Part shown: piece by piece, positions 24,388 to 32,423 of the stretch | Layout of the letters: every line of letters begins with the position of its first letter | How positions within the stretch are numbered: the stretch's first letter is position 1 | Assembly: GCF_011764425.1 (NCBI RefSeq) | Contig: NZ_BLPF01000001.1 | Coordinates: 3,153,001 to 3,217,000 of the forward strand | Direction of reading: 5' to 3' | DNA length: 64,000 nucleotides | DNA from: Phytohabitans houttuyneae | GTDB taxonomy: Bacteria > Actinomycetota > Actinomycetes > Mycobacteriales > Micromonosporaceae | Translations under genes and position numbers: made by a program | Notes under the pieces: model-generated | What the model saw: only the letters and a program-made list of their open reading frames with translations | Told to the model about the DNA's origin: nothing | Databases searched by the model: none

Positions 24388-25590
24388 GTGGCGACGGTGC
24401 TCTCCCCCGCCCGGCTCGGCCCGCGAGACGTGGTGCGGGTCGGCGGTGCCGGGCTGCGGACGCGGCCGCTGCGGGCGTTCCTGTCGGCGCTCGGCATCGC
24501 GATCGGCATCGCCGCGATGACCGCCGTCGTCGGGATCTCCTCGTCCAGCCGGGCCGAGCTCGACCGCGAGCTGGCCGCGCTCGGCACCAACCTGCTGACC
24601 GTCGGGCCGGGCAAGACAATCTTCGGCGGGGACGCGACGCTGCCCACCGAGTCGGTGGCGATGGTGTCCCGCATCGGACCGGTGAGCGAGGTCGCGGCGA
24701 CCGGAAAGGTTCCGGACACCAAGGTCTACCGCACCGACCGGATACCGGAGGCGGAGACCGGCGGCATGACCGTGCAGGCCGCCCACCTCGACCTGCTCGG
24801 CACGGTCGGCGCCACGCTCACCAGCGGCACGTGGCTGAACGCGGCGACGTCCCGCTACCCGGCCGCCGTGCTGGGCGCGGCGGCGGCCCGGCGGCTTGGC
24901 ATCGGGGCGGCGGGCGCCGGCATCCAGGTGTACGTGGGCGGCAAGTGGTTCACCGTCATCGGCGTCCTCGACGAGGTGCCGCTCGCGCCCGAGCTTGACT
25001 CGGCGGTCCTCGTCGGGTGGGCGGCGGCGGAGTCCTATCTGGACTTCGACGGCCACCCCACTACCGTCTACACGCGCTCGGACGACGCGTCCGTCGAGGC
25101 GGTACGCGCCGTGCTCGCATCGACCGCCAACCCCGAGGCGCCCAACGAGGTGGAGGTCTCCCGGCCGTCCGAGGCCCTGGAGGCGCAGCGGGCGACCGAC
25201 CGCGCGTTCACCGGGCTGCTGTTGGGTCTGGGCGCGGTGGCGCTGCTCGTGGGCGGGGTGGGAGTGGCCAACACGATGGTCATCTCCGTGCTGGAGCGGC
25301 GCGCCGAGATCGGCCTGCGCCGCTCGCTGGGTGCCACGCGCGGGCAGATCCGGGTCCAGTTTCTGGCCGAGTCGCTGCTGCTGTCGGCGCTCGGCGGGGC
25401 GGGTGGCGTGGTGCTGGGCATCGCGGTCACCACCGTGTACGCGAGCACCCGCTCGTGGCCCTCGGTGGTACCGGCGTGGGCGATGGCGGGTGGGGTGGGC
25501 GCGACGCTCGTGATCGGGGCGATCGCCGGCCTGTACCCGGCGATCCGCGCGGCCCGCCTCGCGCCGACGGAAGCGCTTGCCACACCCTGA
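24388..25590 (+). CDS. ABC transporter permease, FtsX/MacB family
   Basis: 400 residues from GTG 24388, which follows the ATPase stop without a gap. N-terminal TM (RAFLSALGIAIGIAAMTAVV), a large extracytoplasmic MacB_PCD-like domain (about 50-270), then three C-terminal TM segments with the FtsX motif ERRAEIGLRRSLGATRGQIR. Forms a dimer driven by the ATPase. With the adaptor and lipoprotein it resembles a Gram-positive MacAB-type mechanotransmission system rather than an importer. Confidence 0.9.
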   Translation: MATVLSPARLGPRDVVRVGGAGLRTRPLRAFLSALGIAIGIAAMTAVVGISSSSRAELDRELAALGTNLLTVGPGKTIFGGDATLPTESVAMVSRIGPVSEVAATGKVPDTKVYRTDRIPEAETGGMTVQAAHLDLLGTVGATLTSGTWLNAATSRYPAAVLGAAAARRLGIGAAGAGIQVYVGGKWFTVIGVLDEVPLAPELDSAVLVGWAAAESYLDFDGHPTTVYTRSDDASVEAVRAVLASTANPEAPNEVEVSRPSEALEAQRATDRAFTGLLLGLGAVALLVGGVGVANTMVISVLERRAEIGLRRSLGATRGQIRVQFLAESLLLSALGGAGGVVLGIAVTTVYASTRSWPSVVPAWAMAGGVGATLVIGAIAGLYPAIRAARLAPTEALATP

Positions 25591-25615
25591 GATCGCGGTG
25601 GCGCCGTGCCGGTAC

Positions 25616-26359
25616 CTACCGGCGCGGTGCCGCTTCGAGCACTGCCCAGACGACCTTTCCGCCCTCGGTGGGCAGGCACCCCCAGCTCAGGGAGACGGTG
25701 TCCACCAGGGCCAGCCCACGCCCGGAGAGGGACGTCAGCGAGACCTCTCGTTGCAGCCTCGGCTCTTCGGAGCTGCCGTCCCGCACGGCGATCTGCAGGT
25801 ACTGGTCACGCAGCGAGAGCCGGAGCGTCATCATCGTGTGCGCATGCGCGACGACGTTGTTGACGAGCTCGGTCACCACCGTGCACGCCGGCCCCAACAG
25901 CCCCGGGACCTCCCACTGGAAACACACCTCGGTGACGATCTCGCGGGCCCGCCGCCCGGCGCCGATAACGGGGAGCAGGTCTTCGCTGGCCATGGGCACG
26001 GCCGCACGGCGGACGAGCGAACGCACGCCGTCGGCGAGGCTTGGCAGCACGGGCATGCTGCCATCGATCGAGCGCTGCCGCAGCAGCTCGGCCGCTTCGC
26101 TCTGCGGGGCGCAGAGCACGAGCGGGACAGCCGGCCACCGCTCCGTCTGCCGGACCACCGCCGGGAAGACGGACAGCGCACTCGGCTCGGCGAGGCGCAT
26201 TTCGGAGAGGTCGACGAGGACCGCCTCCGGCTGCTCGGCCAGACACTTGATAAGTGACGAACGGACCGCGGCCGCGCCTTTGACATCCAGGACTCCCACC
26301 ACGCGCGCCAGCGCATACGCCTGGTGGTCGTCGATTAAACACTGGACGGCTGTCGGCAT
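25616..26359 (-). CDS. STAS-HATPase fusion protein (anti-sigma factor antagonist joined to anti-sigma-type kinase)
   Basis: 247 residues from ATG 26359. Residues about 1-110 are a STAS-like domain (LIKCLAEQPEAVLVDLSEMR), without the DSSG-type phosphoacceptor; the equivalent stretch is LAEPSALSVF. Residues about 130-240 are an anti-sigma HATPase with an intact N-box ELVNNVVAHA (164-173), G1 RDGS and G2 SGRGLALVD, ending SWGCLPTEGGKVVWAVL. Antagonist and kinase modules are normally separate proteins. Paralogous to the fusion at 27042-27791 over the whole length. Divergent from the STAS-sigma operon. Confidence 0.85.
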   Translation of the reverse strand: MPTAVQCLIDDHQAYALARVVGVLDVKGAAAVRSSLIKCLAEQPEAVLVDLSEMRLAEPSALSVFPAVVRQTERWPAVPLVLCAPQSEAAELLRQRSIDGSMPVLPSLADGVRSLVRRAAVPMASEDLLPVIGAGRRAREIVTEVCFQWEVPGLLGPACTVVTELVNNVVAHAHTMMTLRLSLRDQYLQIAVRDGSSEEPRLQREVSLTSLSGRGLALVDTVSLSWGCLPTEGGKVVWAVLEAAPRR

Positions 26360-26658
26360 GGCACCTCGTTGTCCGCAGGGAGCCTCCCCGCGAGGTTACC
26401 CGCCGTTCGCCCCCGAAAACGTGGCGGCTGGCGGTCCGGGCGTGACCGTGGATCACCAAAAGGTGACGACCCCACCGCATTACCCGGATGCGACCGCACC
26501 GAAACGGTTAATGTGCCGCGCGGCGCTGCCCGCTGCCGCCGCATGTGCCCAGGTCAGCGCGGGCTGCGTGGGCGGCCGCGAGGGCGGGCTCCACCCCTTC
26601 GGCAACGGCACCGCCGCCACGACATCGCGTCCGACATGTCGCTCTGTGCCCAAGGGGC

Positions 26659-26683
26659 GTTACGGGTTTGCCCCCTCGGGTAC
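26659..26683 (+). promoter_or_regulatory. SigB/SigF-type promoter before the STAS operon
   Basis: GTTA (26659-26662), 15 bp, then GGGTAC (26678-26683), close to the GTTT-N14-16-GGGTA consensus known for SigB/SigF-group sigma factors of actinobacteria. It lies 24 bp before the ATG of the STAS gene, and two genes downstream is a sigma factor of that very group, so positive autoregulation is plausible. Confidence 0.55.
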
Positions 26684-26706
26684 GGTCCCTTGCGGAGGGA
26701 TGGTCG

Positions 26707-27042
26707 ATGACATACAACTTCGACCTCCGGGTGGAGATGCCGGGCGGTGGCACCGCGCGAGTCGTCATCAGTGGCGAGATCGACATGGCTGTCACAGAAA
26801 CGCTCTCGGCGAGCATGTTCGGCGTTCTCCGCGCCGACGGGGTCCGATTGGTCGAGGTGGAGTTGTCCGCGGTGGGATTCATTGATGCCTGCGGTGTGGG
26901 CGCCCTGCTCGCGGCGCGCAACGACGCGCGCGGGCAGGGAAAGACGTTTGTGGTTTCCGGCGCGCGCGGCCTGCCGCGCCGCGTTCTGGAGATGACGGGT
27001 GTGCTGGGCGCGCTGGCCAGAAAGCCGGTCGGGGCGAGGTGA
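26707..27042 (+). CDS. STAS domain protein (anti-anti-sigma factor)
   Basis: 111 residues from ATG 26707. Single STAS fold: ARVVISGEIDMAVTETLSAS, then VEVELSAVGFIDACGVGALL, then GKTFVVSGARGLPRRVLEMTG. The site where SpoIIAA and RsbV carry the phosphorylated Ser (DSSG) reads D60-A61-C62-G63, so the classical Ser switch appears absent. Stop overlaps the start of the next gene (GTGATG), hence coupled. Predicted to bind an anti-sigma HATPase, perhaps the fused one downstream. Confidence 0.85.
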   Translation: MTYNFDLRVEMPGGGTARVVISGEIDMAVTETLSASMFGVLRADGVRLVEVELSAVGFIDACGVGALLAARNDARGQGKTFVVSGARGLPRRVLEMTGVLGALARKPVGAR

Positions 27043-27791
27043 TGCTCAAGCGGTTGCGGTGCACATTCGTTCACGAGCCACCGATGGCGGTGCTGCGCGT
27101 CGACGGGCAGCTGACCCTCCGGACGGCGACGCAGCTTCGCAGGGCTCTGCTCAAATGCCTTGCCGAGCAACCGATCGCGATCCTTGTCGACGTCTCCGGA
27201 CTCACGGTCGAAGACGACATGAGCGTCACGGCGTTCATGGCGTCCGCGCGTCACGCGGCGGCCTGGCCCGGCGTGCCGCTGCTCATCTGCGCGCCCTCGC
27301 CCGGCATGCGGGCGGCATTGCGGCGGCTCCGTGCCGATCGGCACCTGACGCTCTGCACCGATCTCGACCACGGGCGCACGATGGCTGCGGCCCGCGTGCA
27401 GCCCGCACAGGTGCGCGACAGCTTTCCCGCCGCCGCGGCATCGGTGCGCGCCGCCCGCACCCTCGTCGCCGGCGCCTGCGAGCGCTGGCGGCTGCCGGTG
27501 GTGGCCGAGCCGGCACGCATCGTCACCACCGAGCTGGTCACCAACGCGGTGCGCCAGGCCGGTACCCCTATCGAGCTGACCGTCACCCGCGGCGGCCGCC
27601 ACCTTCATCTCGCCGTTCGCGACTTCCACGGCCGGCGTTCGCGGCTCGTCACGACGGCGGACGAACCGACGCCCGGTGCAGCCGGATTTCCGCTCGTCGA
27701 GGCTGTCTCGTCAAGTTGGGGTTGCACTTTCCTGCCCGACGGTAAGGTCACGTGGGCAAGCCTTCATCTCACGGCACGTTCGCGTATCTGA
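27042..27791 (+). CDS. STAS-HATPase fusion protein, second paralogue with degenerate ATP lid
   Basis: 249 residues from ATG 27042 (GTG 27039 possible). STAS-like part about 1-110 (LLKCLAEQPIAILVDVSGL), HATPase part about 130-240 with N-box ELVTNAVRQA (164-173). The G1 box reads VRDFHG instead of VRDGS and G2 reads GAAGFPLVE instead of GRGL, so nucleotide binding or kinase activity may be impaired. Residues 36-52 align with the 25616 fusion without gaps. Lies between the free STAS protein and the sigma factor. Confidence 0.8.
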   Translation: MLKRLRCTFVHEPPMAVLRVDGQLTLRTATQLRRALLKCLAEQPIAILVDVSGLTVEDDMSVTAFMASARHAAAWPGVPLLICAPSPGMRAALRRLRADRHLTLCTDLDHGRTMAAARVQPAQVRDSFPAAAASVRAARTLVAGACERWRLPVVAEPARIVTTELVTNAVRQAGTPIELTVTRGGRHLHLAVRDFHGRRSRLVTTADEPTPGAAGFPLVEAVSSSWGCTFLPDGKVTWASLHLTARSRI

Positions 27792-27892
27792 TCCGGTGGG
27801 ATATTCCGCCAGCCAACTGGGTAGGAATCGCGAGTTCGCCCGCGCCCATTCGGGGCCGTGCCTTCAGGCTTCTGTCATTCAAGGAGGCGGTG

Positions 27893-29002
27893 ATGCACTC
27901 GGAACAGGACACTGCCCAGCTGAACCTCGACGAGGAGGCGGCGCGGTATGGCGAACGCGCCGTACATGACCCGTCCGCTCGGGCGGAGTTCGTGGAGCTG
28001 TGCCTGCCCCTTGCCCATCGGCTCGCCCACCGCTACCGCGGAAGGGGTGAGCCGTTCGCGGACCTGGAGCAGGTAGCCCGCCTCGGCCTGGTCAAGGCGG
28101 TCGACCGGTATGACGCGGAACGCGGTTCCTTCACCGCGTTCGCGGTCATCACCATCCTGGGCGAGCTGCGCAAACACTTCCGTGACCGCACCTGGGGCGT
28201 GCGCGCGCCACGGCGGCTCCAGGACCTGGTCGTGCAGATCAGGCACGCGGGTTCGGACCTGACAAACACGCTGTCCCGCGCGCCCAGCACCACCGAGCTC
28301 GCGGATCGCCTGCACACCACCACCGACGAGGTGGACAAGGCGATGCTGTCGGCCGCCGGCTACACGTTGCTGTCGCTGAACGCGCCGGTCACCAGCCCGG
28401 GCTCCGGCGGCGGGACAGCCGAACGGGGCGACCTGATCGGCGAGGTCGACGGCGATCTGGCCGCGATCGACGACCGGCTCACCATCCAGTCCCTTCTGGA
28501 CCGGCTGCCGGAACGCGAGCGGCAGATCCTCATCCTCCGCTTTTACGGCAACCTCACCCAGGTGGAGATCGCGCAGCGGTGCGGCATCTCGCAGATGCAC
28601 GTGTCGCGGCTGCTTTCCAAGACGTTGACCTGGCTGCGCAACGCCATGCTCAGCGACACGCCACCGCACTGGGGCGATGTGGAGGAGGCGGGGCTTGTCG
28701 CGCCGCGCCTGCGGGTGACCACGACACCGGCGGGCGGCGGCACGCTGACCGTCGCGATCGGCGGCGAGGTCGACCGCGACAGCGCCGACGAGCTGCGCCA
28801 GGCCATCCTGAACGGGCTGGCGCGCCGCCCGAACACACTGCAGCTCGACCTTTCCGCGGTCCCGTTCATCGACGCGGCCGGGATCGCCGCACTTGTCTCG
28901 GGCTACCAGGAGTCGCGGCGGGCCGCCGTCGATCTGCGCCTGCGCGGCACCCAGCCGCACGTCCGGAGGATTCTCGCGATCGCACGGCTGCCCTATATGT
29001 AG
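27893..29002 (+). CDS. SigB/SigF/SigG-family RNA polymerase sigma factor with C-terminal STAS domain
   Basis: 369 residues from ATG 27893, with AAGGAGG 5-11 bp upstream. Sigma region 2 (LPLAHRLAHRYRGRGEPFAD, 39-58, with LEQVARLGLVKAVDRYD), region 3 (about 105-165) and region 4 (210-250, DRLPERERQILILRFYGNLT and VEIAQRCGISQMHVSRLL). Residues about 270-369 are a complete STAS domain: LTVAIGGEVDRDSADELRQA, LDLSAVPFIDAAGIAALVSG. Ordinary SigB-group factors end near residue 260. The phosphoacceptor position is D327-A-A-G. The fusion could let the sigma factor bind its own anti-sigma kinase through STAS, a built-in antagonist. Confidence 0.9.
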   Translation: MHSEQDTAQLNLDEEAARYGERAVHDPSARAEFVELCLPLAHRLAHRYRGRGEPFADLEQVARLGLVKAVDRYDAERGSFTAFAVITILGELRKHFRDRTWGVRAPRRLQDLVVQIRHAGSDLTNTLSRAPSTTELADRLHTTTDEVDKAMLSAAGYTLLSLNAPVTSPGSGGGTAERGDLIGEVDGDLAAIDDRLTIQSLLDRLPERERQILILRFYGNLTQVEIAQRCGISQMHVSRLLSKTLTWLRNAMLSDTPPHWGDVEEAGLVAPRLRVTTTPAGGGTLTVAIGGEVDRDSADELRQAILNGLARRPNTLQLDLSAVPFIDAAGIAALVSGYQESRRAAVDLRLRGTQPHVRRILAIARLPYM

Positions 29003-29006
29003 AAGG

Positions 29007-29783
29007 GTGCAGCCCTCCTCGACCTCGCCGGTGACGTCCGGCGCGGCGGTCTCGTCTGGCGCGGTGGTCGAGGAGGTGCGCGGCGGCTGGTCGCGGGTTG
29101 TCCGCCGGGTGGCGGCCACGGCTGCGGGGCTCGCCGTCCTGGTCGCGGGGACGGCCCTCTGGGAGTACGGCCGGCGGGCCGGCGACACCGTGCCCGCCGA
29201 CCCGGGCGACGTGGTGCTCTTCGCCACGTTCGGCCACTACGGCGGCGAAGCGTGGCTGCGCCGGCGGACCCGGCGTGGTGACCTTCGCTGGCGCCGCGCG
29301 CTGCCCCTGCCCGGTGGGACCCGTCCCGGCCTTGTCGCCCGGCGGTCCAGGCGGTCGCTGGCCATCGACGCCGTCGGCCTGTGCGGCCTCCTCGGCGGCA
29401 CCCTTGTCTTCAGCGGCTCGGCCATAGACGGGTGGCTGGGGCGCATCACGACCGCGATATGCGTCGTGGCGCTGCCCTTGGCCGCGCTGGCGGTCTTCCA
29501 GCGGCTGCGCTGTCCCGTGCTCGTGGCGGTCACCTCACGGGGTGTCGTGGCCGAGGGTGAGGAGCTGCCCTGGGAGCTCATCACATCCGTGCGCCGCGGC
29601 AAGGACGGCGTGGACCTGCGCCTGCGTGAAGACGGCGAGGTGCGGCACGTCAGCGTGGGTGGCCACGAGTGCACCGTGTCCAACGAGCGCCTGGCCGATG
29701 TAATCGCGTACTACCTGGACACGCCGCACCGCCGCAGCACGCTCGACCTCAATGCGCCCGGACCTCTTCCAGCCGTCCGATGA
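29007..29783 (+). CDS. hypothetical membrane protein downstream of the sigma-STAS gene
   Basis: 258 residues from GTG 29007, 4 bp after the sigma stop, so co-transcribed. One TM near 30-50 (VAATAAGLAVLVAGTALWEY), two more around 115-165 (AVGLCGLLGGTLVFSGSAID, ITTAICVVALPLAALAVF), then a soluble C-terminal part resembling a PH-like fold (VAVTSRGVVAEGEELPWELI). No family recognised. Could be a membrane sensor or anchor for the partner-switch set; that is inference from position only. Its last 35 bp overlap the ECF gene on the other strand. Confidence 0.6.
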   Translation: MQPSSTSPVTSGAAVSSGAVVEEVRGGWSRVVRRVAATAAGLAVLVAGTALWEYGRRAGDTVPADPGDVVLFATFGHYGGEAWLRRRTRRGDLRWRRALPLPGGTRPGLVARRSRRSLAIDAVGLCGLLGGTLVFSGSAIDGWLGRITTAICVVALPLAALAVFQRLRCPVLVAVTSRGVVAEGEELPWELITSVRRGKDGVDLRLREDGEVRHVSVGGHECTVSNERLADVIAYYLDTPHRRSTLDLNAPGPLPAVR

Positions 29784-30975
29784 GGAATGCGCGCTCGACC
29801 TCGTTGTCGGTCAGGGCCAGCGCCTCCTCGTACGCGTCCGCCGCCTCCGCCCAGCGCCGCAGCCGCCGCAGGAAGTCGGCCCGCACCGCGCTGAGGTAGC
29901 CGTAGGTGGCAAGTGCCGGGTCGGCGAGCAGTGGCGTCAGCGCGTCGAGCCCGGCGGCGGGCCCGTCCCGAAAGCCGAGCGCGACGGCGCGGTTGAGCTC
30001 GACCACCGGCGAGGGCCAGAGCTGGAGCAGCACGCCGTAGAGCGAGACGATCTCCGACCAGTCCGTCTCCTCCCACGCCTTCGCCTCGGCGTGCACGGCG
30101 GCGATTGCGGCCTCGACCGCGTACCTGGTCGGCGCCTGCCGGCGCAGCGCGTCGGTGAGCAGCGCGGTGCCTTCGCCGATCAGTCGGGTGTCCCAGCGGC
30201 TGCGGTCCTGTTCGGACAGGAGCAGCAGCCGCCCGCTGTCCGACAGGCGGGTGTCCGCACGCGACTCGACCAGCAGCAGCAGGGCGAGCAGGCCGGTGAT
30301 CTCCGCTTCGTTCGGCATCAGGAGGTGCAGCATGCGGGCCAGCCGGATCGCGCTCCCGGTCAGGTCCCGCCGGACCAGCTGCGCACCGGTCGGCGCGGTG
30401 TGCCCGGTCGTGAAGATCAGGTGGACCACTTCCAGGACCGCGCTCAGCCGCTCGGCCAGCTGATCCGGCGCCGGCACCCGGTACGGGATGCGCGCCTTGG
30501 CGATCTTCTTCTTGGCGCGCGTGATCCGCGCGGCCATCGTCGCCTCCTGCACGAGGTAGGCCCGCGCCACCTCGGCCGTCGACAGCCCGCACACCAGCCG
30601 CAGCGTCAGCGCGACCTGGGCGTCCCGCCCGAGCGCCGGGTGGCAGCACGTGAAGATCAGCCGGAGCCGGTCGTCGTCCAGCCCGTCCTCCGGCCCGGGC
30701 ACCGGCTCGTCGGACACGAGCAGGGGCATCGCCCGCCGGAAGGTTGACTCCCGCCGCAGGACGTCCCGCGCCCGGTTCCGCGCGATCGTGGTGAGCCAGG
30801 CTCCGGGCCGGTCCGGGATGCCCGTCCGCGGCCAGGTCAGCAGCGCCTGCGCGTACGCGTCCTGCGCGCACTCCTCCGCCAGGTCGAGATCCCGGGTCAG
30901 CTGCGCGGTGGTGGCGAAGACGCGCGCCCACTCGGCGCGGTGCGCCTCCGCCACCGCCTCGCTCACCGTGGTCAT
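29749..30975 (-). CDS. ECF42-type RNA polymerase sigma factor with long C-terminal extension
   Basis: 408 residues from ATG 30975. Sigma-70 region 2 (DLDLAEECAQDAYAQALLTW, RPGAWLTTIARNRARDVLRR) and region 4 (LTLRLVCGLSTAEVARAYLV, ATMAARITRAKKKI), then about 220 residues of helical, TPR-like extension (EIVSLYGVLLQLWPSPVVEL, NRAVALGFRDGPAAG). This layout together with an adjacent YCII/DGPF gene defines the ECF42 group, which has no anti-sigma factor and is thought to be controlled by its extension. ATGA overlap with the DGPF gene. Confidence 0.88.
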   Translation of the reverse strand: MTTVSEAVAEAHRAEWARVFATTAQLTRDLDLAEECAQDAYAQALLTWPRTGIPDRPGAWLTTIARNRARDVLRRESTFRRAMPLLVSDEPVPGPEDGLDDDRLRLIFTCCHPALGRDAQVALTLRLVCGLSTAEVARAYLVQEATMAARITRAKKKIAKARIPYRVPAPDQLAERLSAVLEVVHLIFTTGHTAPTGAQLVRRDLTGSAIRLARMLHLLMPNEAEITGLLALLLLVESRADTRLSDSGRLLLLSEQDRSRWDTRLIGEGTALLTDALRRQAPTRYAVEAAIAAVHAEAKAWEETDWSEIVSLYGVLLQLWPSPVVELNRAVALGFRDGPAAGLDALTPLLADPALATYGYLSAVRADFLRRLRRWAEAADAYEEALALTDNEVERAFLIGRLEEVRAH

Positions 30976-31328
30976 CCGTGATCGACGATCGGCCGGATCT
31001 CGACGCCGCTGTGGTCGGCGTGCACCTCGGGCAGGAGTGCGGCCAGGCCCATGACCTCGTCGAGGTCCGCGGCCTCCATCAGGTAGTAGCCGCCGACCGC
31101 CTCCTTGGCCTCCAGGAACGGGCCGTCCGTGGTGGTCACCCCGCCCACGCCATCGGTACGCAGCGTGGTCGCCATCGGCGCGAGCTCCAGCTCGTGCCCA
31201 GCGAGGACCCGCGACCCGGCTGCCTTGCTGAACGAGGCGTGCCCCGCCTCGAGCTCTTTGCGGTCCTCGGCGGTCATCGCGTCCCACCGCTGCGCGTCGC
31301 CGTAGATGAGGATCAGGTACTTGGCCAT
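30972..31328 (-). CDS. YCII/DGPF domain protein, partner of the ECF42 sigma factor
   Basis: 118 residues from ATG 31328. YCII-related fold with KYLILIYGDAQRWDAMT, the eponymous TTDGPFLEAKEAVGGYYLM and EVMGLAALLPE. Such proteins are found next to ECF42 sigma factors across actinobacteria; biochemical role unknown. First gene of the pair, overlapping the sigma start by 4 bp. Confidence 0.9.
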   Translation of the reverse strand: MAKYLILIYGDAQRWDAMTAEDRKELEAGHASFSKAAGSRVLAGHELELAPMATTLRTDGVGGVTTTDGPFLEAKEAVGGYYLMEAADLDEVMGLAALLPEVHADHSGVEIRPIVDHG

Positions 31329-31414
31329 GTCAAAGTCCATTTCGTGACCGGCCCTCAGCGGGCCTCCTACCCTAACGACGAGCACGTCCCCCGCCAGATC
31401 GACAACACCGGCCT

Positions 31415-32395
31415 TCATTCGGCGAGCAACCGCCGGAGCCAGTCGGCGCGCGCCATGATCGCGGAACGAGAGATCGCCGCCTCAGGCGCGATTGCTTCGA
31501 ACCCGTGGAAGCCACCCGGCCAGACGTGCAGCTCCGCCACGCCACCGCACTGCCAGATGCGGCTCGCGTACGCGACGGATTCGTCCCGGAACACCTCCGC
31601 CGAGCCGACCGCGATGTACGCAGGTGGCAGGCCGGACAGGTCCGCCTCGCGAGCCGGGGCGGCGTAGCTCGACACGTCGCTACCGCCTCGGCGGTCGCCG
31701 AGCAGAGCGTCCCAGCCGGTCTGGTTCGACGTCCGGTCCCACACCCCGATGCCGTCGATCTGCACGCTGGACACGGTGTCGTTGCGGTCGTCGAGCATCG
31801 GGTAGTCGAGCAGCTGGCCGAACAGCGCGGGACCTCCACGGTCGCGGGCCAGAAGCGCGACGCCGGCCGCCAGCCCGCCGCCGGCGCTGCGACCGCTGAC
31901 GACGATGCGACCGGGATCGATGCCCAGCTCGGCCGCGTGCCGCGAGGTCCACACCAGGCCGGCGTAGCAGTCTTCGACCGGAGCCGGGTCGGGGTGCTCG
32001 GGCGCCAGCCGGTACTCCACCGACACCACCGCCAGCCGCAGCGGGGCGGCCAGGTCGAGCACCTTGTCGAGACCCATCCTGTGGTTGCCCATCACCATGC
32101 CGGCGCCGTGGATGTGGTAGATCGCCCCGACGGTGCCCGAGGCCGCCGCCGGGCGGCAGATCAGCAGCGTGATGTCCGGCGCGCCGTCCGGGCCGGGCAC
32201 CCTCCGCTCCTCCACCGTGTACGTCCCGCCACGAGCCAGCGCCTCGTCCGGCAGCGGCGGCATCGCCGCGATCGCCTCGCGGGTGGGAGAGATCATGTCC
32301 GGGGTCATCGTTGCCGGAAGCGCCTCCCCGAACATCGCGAGCACGGCCGCGAGCTCCGGGTCGAACGGTGGCGCCTCGTGGTGGCTGGCTGGCAT
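31415..32395 (-). CDS. alpha/beta hydrolase, HSL-type esterase/lipase
   Basis: 326 residues from ATG 32395. Hormone-sensitive-lipase family: oxyanion motif IYHIHGAGMVMGNH, nucleophile elbow VSGRSAGGGLA with the catalytic Ser, acid in AVGSAEVFRDESVAYA, and His in WPGGFHGFE. Cytosolic, no signal peptide. Hydrolyses short-chain esters or related compounds; natural substrate unknown. Ends 87 bp from the DGPF gene on the same strand and may be independently transcribed. Confidence 0.88.
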   Translation of the reverse strand: MPASHHEAPPFDPELAAVLAMFGEALPATMTPDMISPTREAIAAMPPLPDEALARGGTYTVEERRVPGPDGAPDITLLICRPAAASGTVGAIYHIHGAGMVMGNHRMGLDKVLDLAAPLRLAVVSVEYRLAPEHPDPAPVEDCYAGLVWTSRHAAELGIDPGRIVVSGRSAGGGLAAGVALLARDRGGPALFGQLLDYPMLDDRNDTVSSVQIDGIGVWDRTSNQTGWDALLGDRRGGSDVSSYAAPAREADLSGLPPAYIAVGSAEVFRDESVAYASRIWQCGGVAELHVWPGGFHGFEAIAPEAAISRSAIMARADWLRRLLAE

Positions 32396-32423
32396 CGTCA
32401 GAGGTCCTTCCCGTCTCGCGGCT

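Noticed and set aside
27796-27824. Second SigB-type promoter just before the sigma gene (GGGTAG at 27819)
   Set aside because: A -35 of GTTT type at the right distance is not present.
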